In this document: in pieces, positions 7,618-15,975 of the stretch | Numbering within the stretch: position 1 is the stretch's first letter | How the letters are laid out: each line of letters starts with the position of its first letter | Assembly: GCA_900542505.1 (NCBI GenBank) | Contig: UQNV01000006.1 | Location: 1-63,155, forward strand | Reading direction: 5' to 3' | DNA: 63,155 nucleotides | From: an uncultured Alistipes sp. | Lineage (GTDB): Bacteria; Bacteroidota; Bacteroidia; Bacteroidales; Rikenellaceae | Notes under the pieces: model-generated | What the model saw: only the letters and a program-made list of their open reading frames with translations | What the model was told of the DNA's origin: nothing | Database searches by the model: none | Made by a program: the position numbers and the translations under genes

Positions 7618-9486
7618 ATGCGAATACACTCCCGGACAATTCTGCCGGCGCTCATGCTGCTGGCACTCGGCTGCTCGAAAGAGGAGGCCGGCGTGTCGGC
7701 TCCCGACGGGCTCATCACCGCCACCGTCGGCTCCGGTCCGCAAATCGAAGTGAAGCCCTTGACCGAACTGGGCGACGACGGCATCTCCGTCCGCTGGTCG
7801 ACCGGGGACAAGATTGCGCTCTGGGCGCTCAACGCCGAAGGGGAGACCATCCTCGACGGAACACAGTTCGCTCTCTGGCACTACGACCAGGACTACGACG
7901 CCGCCAAATTCACGGCACAAATCGAACCCATGGCCGAAGGGACGTACGACTACTACGCCCTCTCGCCCATCCCTTCGTCGGTCAGCGGCACGACGGCCTC
8001 GTACGTCATCGCTTCGGAGCAGAAGGGGGTTTTCGACGGCCGCTACGACATCATGATTGCCTCCCCGGTCAAGGGTGCTGGAGCACTGCAGGAGGGAGAC
8101 AACAGCGAGCTCATCAACTTCCGCTTCACGCACAAGGTCCATGTGCTGAAAATCGAAATCGCCTCCAACGCTCTGGGCGAGCCGATTGAGGCGCTCGAGC
8201 TGACCTTCCCCCGTGCCATTGCCGGCACGATGAATGCCGACATCCGCGATGCAGAGGCCGCTCCGACGCTCACGGGCGGCGTCAACAAGCTGACGCTGCG
8301 CCCCAGTGCGGCCGTCGATGCGGGCAGCACGCTCATGGCGGTCATCGCACCGGCCGACATCCCCTCGTCGGAGGAGATTGTCATCAAGGCCATCGGCAGC
8401 AACTATGAATCGACCGAGGCCCGCATGGCCGGCAAGAATTTCGCCGAAGGACACACCACCCCCATCCGGCTCCACGTACCCGAGGCCGACAGGAACTTCA
8501 CGCGCATCCGCTTCTCGCTCAACGGTACGGGCGAAGAGACCCTCGGCGAGGCCGTCCAAAGCTTCACGGTGACCGCCCCCGAAGGCATGGACCTGGGCGG
8601 AGGCTCCAACGCGCACACCTTCACCGTCGGCGAGACGCCCTACGAGCTGGCGCTCAAGGAGCTGCCCGCAGGTATTTCGGGCGCCGCCTTCACCGTGACG
8701 TTCGAATCGGAGAACGCTATGCTCACGCGGTCGTTCTTCATGCCGGACATCACCCCCTTCCAGACCCACAACGTCCCGGCGTTCGACATCCCCTATCTGC
8801 TCTTCGAGGACTTCTCGTCGCTCAACCAGACCACCGGCGAATCGGACAACCCGGGAGTCGGCGGCACCGACGTCGTTTCGGGCGACCGCACGGGCATCGA
8901 CCTGAACCAGTGGGGACTCTCGACCCAGGGATGGACCGGAAGCCGCATCGGCGTCGAGGCGGGAGGTGCCAGCAGCGCCAACGGTGCGGTGCGCATCTGC
9001 GCCCGCGTCGAGAACCAGCAGGTTGCCTCGAACACCTACAACGCACGACTCGATTCGGCCCCCTTCGGCGGCATCAAGCAGGGAAAAAGCCCCTCGGTGC
9101 GCGTCACCTACAACTACAAGGGCGGTCGCTGGTCGATGACAATGCGCCTGGGCTGGTTCGAACTGATAGACAACGGCCCCGGAAACGGCACCGCCATCTA
9201 CAGCTACGGCTATACCGATGTACAGGGCTTCCAGGCCGGTTCGGTCGCCATCCCCAACCTGGTCGAGAGCAACGTTGTGCTGCCCGCAACCGAAGGCAGC
9301 GACCGCAACCAGAACCAGACCTACGAAGGCATCTCCTACGAGAATTCGTTCGTCATTCCGGCAGCCTCCAGCCTCACCCGCGCCTCGTGGAGCGTCAGCT
9401 CGACGATGAGCGACGCCCCCGTCGCCGGAGCGAACGGCAACTTCTGGCTCTACATCGACAACGTCAAGGTATCCATCGTCCACTAA
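7618..9486 (+). CDS. Fimbrillin-like surface lipoprotein, first gene of operon
   Basis: 622 aa. Signal peptide ends in lipobox LALGC (Cys ~19). The N-terminal third has the fimbrillin/Mfa-like pattern (ISVRWSTGDKIALWAL, TFPRAIAGTMN), as in Bacteroidales pilus subunits and related surface proteins. The C-terminal third, from about residue 390 (LLFEDFSSL... GIDLNQWGLS...WLYIDNVKV), looks like a jelly-roll domain typical of proteins binding glycans, but that is inference. ATG 7618 is preferred over upstream starts because it begins the signal peptide and follows the -7 element at 7583. The next gene follows after 10 bp. It may be a structural or adhesive surface component; no assembly protease or chaperone lies nearby. 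Confidence 0.75.
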   Translation: MRIHSRTILPALMLLALGCSKEEAGVSAPDGLITATVGSGPQIEVKPLTELGDDGISVRWSTGDKIALWALNAEGETILDGTQFALWHYDQDYDAAKFTAQIEPMAEGTYDYYALSPIPSSVSGTTASYVIASEQKGVFDGRYDIMIASPVKGAGALQEGDNSELINFRFTHKVHVLKIEIASNALGEPIEALELTFPRAIAGTMNADIRDAEAAPTLTGGVNKLTLRPSAAVDAGSTLMAVIAPADIPSSEEIVIKAIGSNYESTEARMAGKNFAEGHTTPIRLHVPEADRNFTRIRFSLNGTGEETLGEAVQSFTVTAPEGMDLGGGSNAHTFTVGETPYELALKELPAGISGAAFTVTFESENAMLTRSFFMPDITPFQTHNVPAFDIPYLLFEDFSSLNQTTGESDNPGVGGTDVVSGDRTGIDLNQWGLSTQGWTGSRIGVEAGGASSANGAVRICARVENQQVASNTYNARLDSAPFGGIKQGKSPSVRVTYNYKGGRWSMTMRLGWFELIDNGPGNGTAIYSYGYTDVQGFQAGSVAIPNLVESNVVLPATEGSDRNQNQTYEGISYENSFVIPAASSLTRASWSVSSTMSDAPVAGANGNFWLYIDNVKVSIVH

Positions 9487-9496
9487 ACGCCGCATC

Positions 9497-10342
9497 ATGA
9501 AACGACTATTCATCATACTCTCCGCCGCCGCGCTGACTGCAGGCGCCGGATGTTCGAACAACGAGTCGGGAGCTCCGGCCGACGGTTACGGCCGGCTGAG
9601 CATCGACTGCTCGGCCAGCGATGACATCACCGCCGGCATTCAGGCCGCCGCACCGGCCGGACCCTATGCCCCGACACGCACCGGAATCCCTGCCGGCGAG
9701 GAGTTTGCGCTCCGTATCACGGGTACGGACTACGACCGCAGCTGGGAGACGCTCGCCGCCTTTCCGTCGGAGGAGGAGCTCTTCGTCAAGGGCAGCTACA
9801 CGGCAGCCGTAACGTGGGGCAACCCCGCCGAAGAGGGCTTCGGCAAGTACAGCTACGCCGGCGAACGGGAGTTCACGATTCAGCCCCGCCAGACCACCGA
9901 AGTGCACATCACGGCCTCGATTGTCAACTCGCAGGTGCTGGTCCGCACCACGGAGCAGTTCCGCCGGTACTTCCACGACGCCCGCTTCAACGTGACGACG
10001 GGTTCGGAGAACAGCTTCGACTTCACCTTCGAAAAGGGCACCGACGACCCCGACCAGGCCGACGAAGCGCTCTGCGTGGCAGCCGCCACGTCGCTCGCCG
10101 TCAACGGCTCGGCCCGTCGCCAGAGCGCAACGGGAACGGACCAGGGCAGCGAGGTGACCTTCCCCGAGCAGCGGCTCGACGCCACCACGCCCCGCACGCG
10201 CCACATCTTCGAATACGATGCGGCCGACGCCGGCAGCGCCACGCTTAAAATCTACATCGGCGTGGACGAGAACGGCGACGACCTGCTCGTCGAGACGCGC
10301 GTCATCGAGGTGGAACTCAACGACGATTCGATAAAGAAATAA
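9497..10342 (+). CDS. DUF4493 family lipoprotein
   Basis: 281 aa with lipobox AGAGC. The body begins GYGRLSIDCS, then shows the DUF4493 pattern of an FALRI strand, a serine/tryptophan segment (YDRSWETLAAFP) and a GSYTAAVTWG...FTI block. DUF4493 proteins are Bacteroidota surface or periplasmic lipoproteins of unknown role, often encoded next to PCMD proteins, as here. It lies 10 bp after the fimbrillin-like gene and 16 bp before another DUF4493 gene, so it is almost certainly cotranscribed. No catalytic motif is visible. Confidence 0.75.
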   Translation: MKRLFIILSAAALTAGAGCSNNESGAPADGYGRLSIDCSASDDITAGIQAAAPAGPYAPTRTGIPAGEEFALRITGTDYDRSWETLAAFPSEEELFVKGSYTAAVTWGNPAEEGFGKYSYAGEREFTIQPRQTTEVHITASIVNSQVLVRTTEQFRRYFHDARFNVTTGSENSFDFTFEKGTDDPDQADEALCVAAATSLAVNGSARRQSATGTDQGSEVTFPEQRLDATTPRTRHIFEYDAADAGSATLKIYIGVDENGDDLLVETRVIEVELNDDSIKK

Positions 10343-10358
10343 AAAAACGAGACTCCAT

Positions 10359-12062
10359 ATGCGAAACCTTACCCAATGTCTTGCGATGTTCTTCGCCGCG
10401 GCGCTTCTGAGCGGCTGCGTCGATGAAAAGCCCAACTACGCCAAAAATCCCGACGGCGGAACCGACACCCCGTCCGAAGTGGGCTACCTGAGCCTGAGCG
10501 GCCTCGAAATGAAGGTCATCTACGACGGCGAAACCGAGACCATGCCCGACGACACGGCCGATGCGGCCGCCACGCGGGCCGACGAGCCGCAGCTCGACAA
10601 CTTCATCGTCGAGGTAGTCGACGCACAGGGCGAATCGGTCGCCCGGAAAAGCTACGCCGAATGGAAGGCTGTCGAACAGCACGAACTGCCGGTGGGCAGC
10701 TACACGCTTGAGGTGCGCTCCGAGGAGACGTTCCCCGACGTGGAGTGGGAGGCGCCCGCCTATACCGCCTCGAAGGATTTCGTCATCGAGCGCGAAAAGA
10801 CCACCACGCTCAACGACATCACCTGCACGCTGGCCAACATCAAGGTGACGATGCTCTTCTCGGCCGACCTGGCCGACATGCTGAGCGACGACACGAAGGC
10901 CACCATCTCGCTGGGCGACAAGAGCATGGACTTCGGCAAGGAAGAGACCCGCGCCGCCTACTACATGCCCGAGCAGGAGCTCAACACGCTCGACTTCCAG
11001 CTCACGGGCAGCTTCGCCGACACGGGCAAACCCGTTTCGCTCAACAAGAGCATCCCCAACGTCAAGGCAGGACAGTGGCGCAAAATCACGCTCGTCGTCG
11101 AATGGGCCGACAAGGGCAACGTAGTCATCGGCGTCGAGGTGGACAACTTCGTGCTCGACGACACGGTGGAGGTCAACGGCACCGAAGGCCTCTGGGAGGA
11201 GGTTATCGACGAGGGCGGCGCCGAGCAGGGCCCGGCCATCGTATGGGAGGGACACGACCTCTCGCAGCCCTTCACGCTCACCGACGCGATGTTCGACCAG
11301 ACGGGCAACTGCACCGAGTCCTTCCGCTTCGCCATCACGGCCCCCGAGGGTCTCACTTCGCTGGCCGTTGCCATCGACTCGGACAACGCCTCGCTGCTCG
11401 AAGCCGTCGACCGCGTACAGCTGCCCCGCAGCTTCGACCTCTGCACGGTGGAGGCCTCGTCGACGGCCGGAGCCGTGCTGACGAGCCTCGGTCTGCCCGT
11501 CGGCGACCAGGTGGTCGGCCGGCAGGAGCTCACGCTCGACATCACGCGCCAAATTCCGCAGCTCTACGCCTACGCCGGCACCCACACCTTCGCCGTGACG
11601 CTGGCCGACGCCGCCGGAAAGACGACCCAGGCGACGCTGACCCTCGTGGTGAAGAAGGGCGGCTCGGAGACGGGTCCCGTCATCACATGGCGCGACTACG
11701 ACATCGATCAGCCCCACGACCTCGCGGCCGACATGACCATCGTTATCGACATCGAGTCCGCGAGCGGCATCAAGGCCTTCGAGGTGAACATCGACTCGGA
11801 GATTCTCGCGCCGATGCTCGGTTCGGTGGGCATTCCCGAGACGTTCGACCTCTGCACGGTGGACGGCGCACTGGCCGAGACGCTCCAAAGCTTCGGTTTC
11901 AAGACCGGCAGCGACGTCACCTCGCCCATGTCGTTCGACATCACGCAGTTCGTCAGCATCCTGATGATGATGGACGCCGGCGAGCACAAGTTCCACCTGG
12001 CGGTGACCGACGACAACGGCGTGACCACGCGCAAAACCATCCATCTGATTAACCGGAAGTAG
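10359..12062 (+). CDS. DUF4493-like lipoprotein with internal C-terminal duplication
   Basis: 567 aa. Lipobox LLSGC. Residues ~40-230 follow the DUF4493 layout (VGYLSLSGLEM, SYTLEVRSE). The C-terminal half is a duplicated domain: copy 1 begins at residue 291 (GPAIVWEGHDLSQPF) and copy 2 at residue 439 (GPVITWRDYDIDQPH); both contain an FDLCTV segment and end with a strand of a TV/TIHL type. The repeated domain looks like an all-beta extracellular module. A spacing of 7 bp to the next gene supports an operon. Function unknown; probably an exposed binding or scaffold protein. Confidence 0.75.
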   Translation: MRNLTQCLAMFFAAALLSGCVDEKPNYAKNPDGGTDTPSEVGYLSLSGLEMKVIYDGETETMPDDTADAAATRADEPQLDNFIVEVVDAQGESVARKSYAEWKAVEQHELPVGSYTLEVRSEETFPDVEWEAPAYTASKDFVIEREKTTTLNDITCTLANIKVTMLFSADLADMLSDDTKATISLGDKSMDFGKEETRAAYYMPEQELNTLDFQLTGSFADTGKPVSLNKSIPNVKAGQWRKITLVVEWADKGNVVIGVEVDNFVLDDTVEVNGTEGLWEEVIDEGGAEQGPAIVWEGHDLSQPFTLTDAMFDQTGNCTESFRFAITAPEGLTSLAVAIDSDNASLLEAVDRVQLPRSFDLCTVEASSTAGAVLTSLGLPVGDQVVGRQELTLDITRQIPQLYAYAGTHTFAVTLADAAGKTTQATLTLVVKKGGSETGPVITWRDYDIDQPHDLAADMTIVIDIESASGIKAFEVNIDSEILAPMLGSVGIPETFDLCTVDGALAETLQSFGFKTGSDVTSPMSFDITQFVSILMMMDAGEHKFHLAVTDDNGVTTRKTIHLINRK

Positions 12063-12069
12063 CCCGAAA

Positions 12070-14229
12070 ATGAAGCGAGCCATGAAAAAAGCCATACTCC
12101 ATGTTGCGGCACTGGCCGCCATGCTGCTCGGCGCAGGCTCCTGCTCGAAGGAGCAGGCAGCCGACGCTGCGGGCGAGTGCGGGCGCGTGGTCATGAACCT
12201 TACGACGACGCGCACCGACGACGGGACATACGACCCCTTCGAGCGGATGAAGGTCCGCATCTACAACGCCGACGGAGGACTCATCCGCAAGTATGATTCC
12301 CAGGAGGCGGTTCCCGCGTCGCTCGAACTGCTGGCGGGCGAATACAGCATCGACGTCGAACTGGGCGAGGAGCTTCCCGCCTCGTTCGAGGCCCGCTGCT
12401 ACCGGGGCAGCGAGCAATTCACCGTCACGGCCGGTCTTACGACCGAGGTCGAGGTGGAGTGCCGCCTGCGCAATACGGTCGTCGAAGTGCTCTACGACCA
12501 GACCATCGCCGAGAATTTCGACGAAGGATTCCTCACGTGGGTCGCCGCGGGCGAACAGCTCGACCCGGCGGCCGCCGAGGAGGGTTCCGTCGCCGCTCTC
12601 CGCTTCACCGAAAGCGGCAAGGGCTACCTGCTGCTGCCCGAAGGGGTGACCTCGCTCAGCTGGCTCTTCCGCGGCAACCACCCCGAAAAGGGAGCCATCG
12701 AGAAGTCGGGCCGCATCGACGAGGTGAAGGCCGCCGGCAAATACCAGCTGTCGTTCCGCTACTCGGCCGACCTGCCGGGATTCATCGACTTCACGCTCCG
12801 GGTCGACACCTCGACCGACGACTTCGACGATACCATCATCTTCAGCCCCGACCCCACCATCACGGGTGACGGCTTCAACATGAAGGAGGTGCAGAAATAC
12901 ACCTCGGGCGAGCGCCGCTTCCTCATCACCACGATGGGTACGCTCTCGTCGACCTCGCTGCGCGTGGGCAGCAGCCAGTACGACCTGCTCCACCCCACCG
13001 AGCCGGGCATCTCGTCGCAGCTCACCTCCGAGACGTCGCTCACGGTGACCCTCGGCGAGGAGTTCCTCTCGAAGCTGCCGGCCGGCAGCCAGACGCTGAC
13101 CTTCGACATCGCCGACGAGGACGGCGGCCAGCTCACGGCCACGAGCGAGTTCCGCTTCGAGGGACTCATTGCGGTCGAGCCGGGTGACTACGACCTGTGG
13201 AACAACACCGTAACGCTGCGTGCGATGGTCTTCGACAGCCACACGCCCGCCGTCCGTTTCTCGCTGCGCCGCACCGGCGCCAACGGCGAGCCGGTGAGCG
13301 AGGAGGGGCAGCAGCTCGACGGCAGCCGCACGGCCGAGGACCTCTACACGGCCACCTTCACCCCGCGGTGGGAGGAGTCGACCAACGAAGCGGGACTCAC
13401 CGTCTACACCCCGGCGGCCGGCAGCGGCATCTTCGCCAATGCCGAATACGAATACGGCGTGACGCTCGACGGAACGTCGCGCGGCAGCGGCACCTTCTCG
13501 ACCACGACCACGCAGAGCATCCCCGACGGCGGCATGGAGAACGGTTCGCTCCCCTGCTTCGGCGTCGAGGTGAGCAGCAACTCCTCCTTCTGGGCCAGCG
13601 GCAACAACTCCTTCGCCAAGACGCTCTGCACGCAGGGCACCTTTGCGGGCATGGGTGGCTCGTACTGCGCCAAGCTGGCATCGTCGTCGCCCCCGCTTGT
13701 AGGCCTCGCCGCCGGCAACCTGCTCTCGGGCCTCTTCTACAAGGACGGACTGACCACCGGCGTGGTGGAGTTCGGCCAGCCCTACACCTGGCAGGCTCGT
13801 CCGCGGGCCCTGCGCGTGAAGTACCACGCCACGGTCGGCACCGTCAACAACGACAAGGGCTACGCCGGGCCGCCCATCAAGAACGGCGACCAGGACCGCG
13901 CCTCCATCTATGCCTGCATCGTCGACTGGAGCGCCCGCCACAAGGTATCGTCGGGCACCAGCGCCCCCACGGGCGCCTGGAACCCCTCGACGATGCAGAG
14001 CACCGACGAGGGAGCCGTCATCGGCTACGCGATGCTGATGCTCGACGGCAACACCGAGGGCGAGACGATGCTCTCGCGCGACATCGAATTCCATTTCTAC
14101 GACCACACGGCACGCCCCTCGGGCACCTATACCATCGTGCTCTCGTGCTCGGCCAACGCTTATGGCGAGTACATGCTCGGATGCACGTCGAACGTGCTCT
14201 ACGTGGACGACTTCGAATGGGTTTACTAA
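12070..14229 (+). CDS. DUF4493/PCMD lipoprotein
   Basis: 719 aa. Lipobox GAGSC. The N-terminal part (residues ~30-140) is DUF4493-like (GRVVMNLTTTRTDD, GEYSIDVELG). The middle carries beta domains. The C-terminal ~240 residues resemble the PCMD domain (putative carbohydrate metabolism domain): PDGGMENG, FWASGNNSF, a conserved glycine/serine block, and a terminal VLYVDDFEWVY that is nearly the same as the end of the last gene of this operon. Combining both domains in one chain ties the two families functionally. A second start, ATG 12082, is possible and would give a shorter signal peptide. Confidence 0.78.
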   Translation: MKRAMKKAILHVAALAAMLLGAGSCSKEQAADAAGECGRVVMNLTTTRTDDGTYDPFERMKVRIYNADGGLIRKYDSQEAVPASLELLAGEYSIDVELGEELPASFEARCYRGSEQFTVTAGLTTEVEVECRLRNTVVEVLYDQTIAENFDEGFLTWVAAGEQLDPAAAEEGSVAALRFTESGKGYLLLPEGVTSLSWLFRGNHPEKGAIEKSGRIDEVKAAGKYQLSFRYSADLPGFIDFTLRVDTSTDDFDDTIIFSPDPTITGDGFNMKEVQKYTSGERRFLITTMGTLSSTSLRVGSSQYDLLHPTEPGISSQLTSETSLTVTLGEEFLSKLPAGSQTLTFDIADEDGGQLTATSEFRFEGLIAVEPGDYDLWNNTVTLRAMVFDSHTPAVRFSLRRTGANGEPVSEEGQQLDGSRTAEDLYTATFTPRWEESTNEAGLTVYTPAAGSGIFANAEYEYGVTLDGTSRGSGTFSTTTTQSIPDGGMENGSLPCFGVEVSSNSSFWASGNNSFAKTLCTQGTFAGMGGSYCAKLASSSPPLVGLAAGNLLSGLFYKDGLTTGVVEFGQPYTWQARPRALRVKYHATVGTVNNDKGYAGPPIKNGDQDRASIYACIVDWSARHKVSSGTSAPTGAWNPSTMQSTDEGAVIGYAMLMLDGNTEGETMLSRDIEFHFYDHTARPSGTYTIVLSCSANAYGEYMLGCTSNVLYVDDFEWVY

Positions 14230-14249
14230 CGACACAAACGCACGCACCT

Positions 14250-15098
14250 ATGCGCAAACTGACACATACCCTGCTGCTCGCACTGCTCGGCCTGCTCTGT
14301 ACGGCACAGACGCTCCCGGCCCAGGAGCTGCGGCGCGACTCGCTCCCGGCGCAGCGCGGAACCGCTTCCGCCGCAGAGGCCGGCGACCGCACGGAGCAGC
14401 GGCCTCTGACCATCAACGAAAAGCGCAAGCAGCGCGGATTGACCGACACGCACAACCTCTTCGTGCCGCGCGGACAGTGGATTTTCGGAGGTACGGCCTC
14501 CTACTCGGCCCACTCGAACGACTCGTACCACTTCCTGGTTATCGAGGGCATCGAGTCCGAAGGCTACACCTTCCGCGTCAGCCCGATGGTGGCCTACGCC
14601 CTGCGCGACAACATGGCGCTCGGAGCACGCTTCGCCTACGGACGCACGCTGCTCAAGCTCGACAAGGCCAACCTGAGCCTCGGCGACGAGGATTCGGGCA
14701 TCAACCTCCAGGCCAAGGACTTCTACTCGCTCAAACACTCCTACACCGTTTCGGCCATCTGGCGGCAGTACATCCCGCTGGGACGCAACAAGCGCTTCGC
14801 GCTTTTCAACGAGATGCAGCTTTCGGTCGGCGGCTCGCAGGCACGGTTCGCCAACGATTCGCCCGTGAAGGGAACCTACGAGACCGGCACCACGCTCTCG
14901 CTGGGCATCACGCCGGGCATCGTGGCCTTCGCGACGAACAACATGGCCGTCGAGGTGAACGTCGGCGTGATGGGTATCTCCTACGCCCACACCAAGCAGG
15001 TCCACAACCAGGTGACCGTCGGCAAACGCTCGTCGAGCATGATGAACTTCAAGGTCAACATCTTCTCCATCGGCCTCGGCATGGCCTTTTACCTCTAA
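14250..15098 (+). CDS. Outer-membrane beta-barrel protein A of the DUF4493/PCMD operon
   Basis: 282 aa. Cleavable signal peptide (residues 1-25, ending LPAQ). After a charged linker containing LTINEKRKQRG come alternating amphipathic strands with aromatic girdles (GQWIFGGTASYSAHS, YTFRVSPMVAYAL, MALGARFAYGR), ending NIFSIGLGMAFYL with a C-terminal aromatic-Leu as expected for a barrel. It is predicted as an 8-12 stranded barrel in the outer membrane. Its C-terminal stretch (SSMMNFKVNIFSIGLGM) is paralogous to the next gene (SSNMKFKLNIFSINFGM). It may export or anchor the upstream lipoproteins (inference). Confidence 0.75.
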   Translation: MRKLTHTLLLALLGLLCTAQTLPAQELRRDSLPAQRGTASAAEAGDRTEQRPLTINEKRKQRGLTDTHNLFVPRGQWIFGGTASYSAHSNDSYHFLVIEGIESEGYTFRVSPMVAYALRDNMALGARFAYGRTLLKLDKANLSLGDEDSGINLQAKDFYSLKHSYTVSAIWRQYIPLGRNKRFALFNEMQLSVGGSQARFANDSPVKGTYETGTTLSLGITPGIVAFATNNMAVEVNVGVMGISYAHTKQVHNQVTVGKRSSSMMNFKVNIFSIGLGMAFYL

Positions 15099-15110
15099 CA
15101 CGGCACGCGC

Positions 15111-15971
15111 ATGAAACAGACGATACTCACGATTCTGACCCTTTTCATCCTGCTCGGCGCACAGGCCGAGACGAGGCCCGAAGCCGACAGCGTGAAGCCC
15201 ATCCCCGAGGACTCGGTCCGGATGCTCTCGCGCAAGAGCCGCAATACGGGCAAACACTTCCTGCCGACACGCCGCCGCATCGACCGTGAAATCAACAAGC
15301 TCAAGTTCGCCTACAAGGGCGAGGTGATGATGGGCCTCACGGCCTCCTACGGAACGCTGTCGAGCGACGATACGGACTTCATGATTATCCTCGACAACAT
15401 CAATGCCGACGGTACGATTGCCTCGGTGCGCCCCTTCGCCGGTTACTTCTACCGCGACAACCGCTGCATCGGCGTCCGCTTCGGCTACACCCACGTCGAC
15501 GGCACGCTCAACAACATGCGCTTCGACATGGGTGAGTCGAACGACATCTCGACCGAAATTCCCTATGTCAACCTGCTGAGCGACAACTATTCGTTCGGTC
15601 TGTTCCACCGCTCCTACGCGGGACTCGACCCCAAGGGGCGCTTCGGCCTGTTCGCCGAATTCGAGCTCTCGTTCTCGACCGGCAACACGCAGTTCGCCTA
15701 TGAGACGAGCGGGCAAATCAAGCGCACCTACAGCGACAACACGCAGCTGAAGCTGGGCTTCAACCCCGGCGCGGCGGTCTACATCTTCCCCAACGTCTGC
15801 GCGACGCTCTCGTTCGGACTGGGCGGCATCCAGTACACCTCGGTGACGCAGAAGGATGCCGACGGCAACAAAATCGGCACCCGCCAGTCGTCGAACATGA
15901 AGTTCAAGCTCAACATATTCTCCATCAATTTCGGAATGACCATCCACCTCTGGGACAAGAAAAAGTTATAG
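15111..15971 (+). CDS. Outer-membrane beta-barrel protein B, paralogue of A
   Basis: 286 aa. Signal peptide of about 19 residues (ending LGAQA). It then has a basic linker (RRRIDREINKLKF) and repeated amphipathic strands (VMMGLTASYGTLSS, RPFAGYFYRDNRCIGVRFGY, GLFAEFELSFSTG). The final 30 residues closely mirror the preceding gene, so the pair arose by duplication. It lies 12 bp after that gene and 4 bp before the PCMD gene. Two different barrels next to four lipoproteins suggests a hetero-oligomeric outer-membrane assembly, but that is inference. Confidence 0.75.
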   Translation: MKQTILTILTLFILLGAQAETRPEADSVKPIPEDSVRMLSRKSRNTGKHFLPTRRRIDREINKLKFAYKGEVMMGLTASYGTLSSDDTDFMIILDNINADGTIASVRPFAGYFYRDNRCIGVRFGYTHVDGTLNNMRFDMGESNDISTEIPYVNLLSDNYSFGLFHRSYAGLDPKGRFGLFAEFELSFSTGNTQFAYETSGQIKRTYSDNTQLKLGFNPGAAVYIFPNVCATLSFGLGGIQYTSVTQKDADGNKIGTRQSSNMKFKLNIFSINFGMTIHLWDKKKL

Positions 15972-15975
15972 GAAG

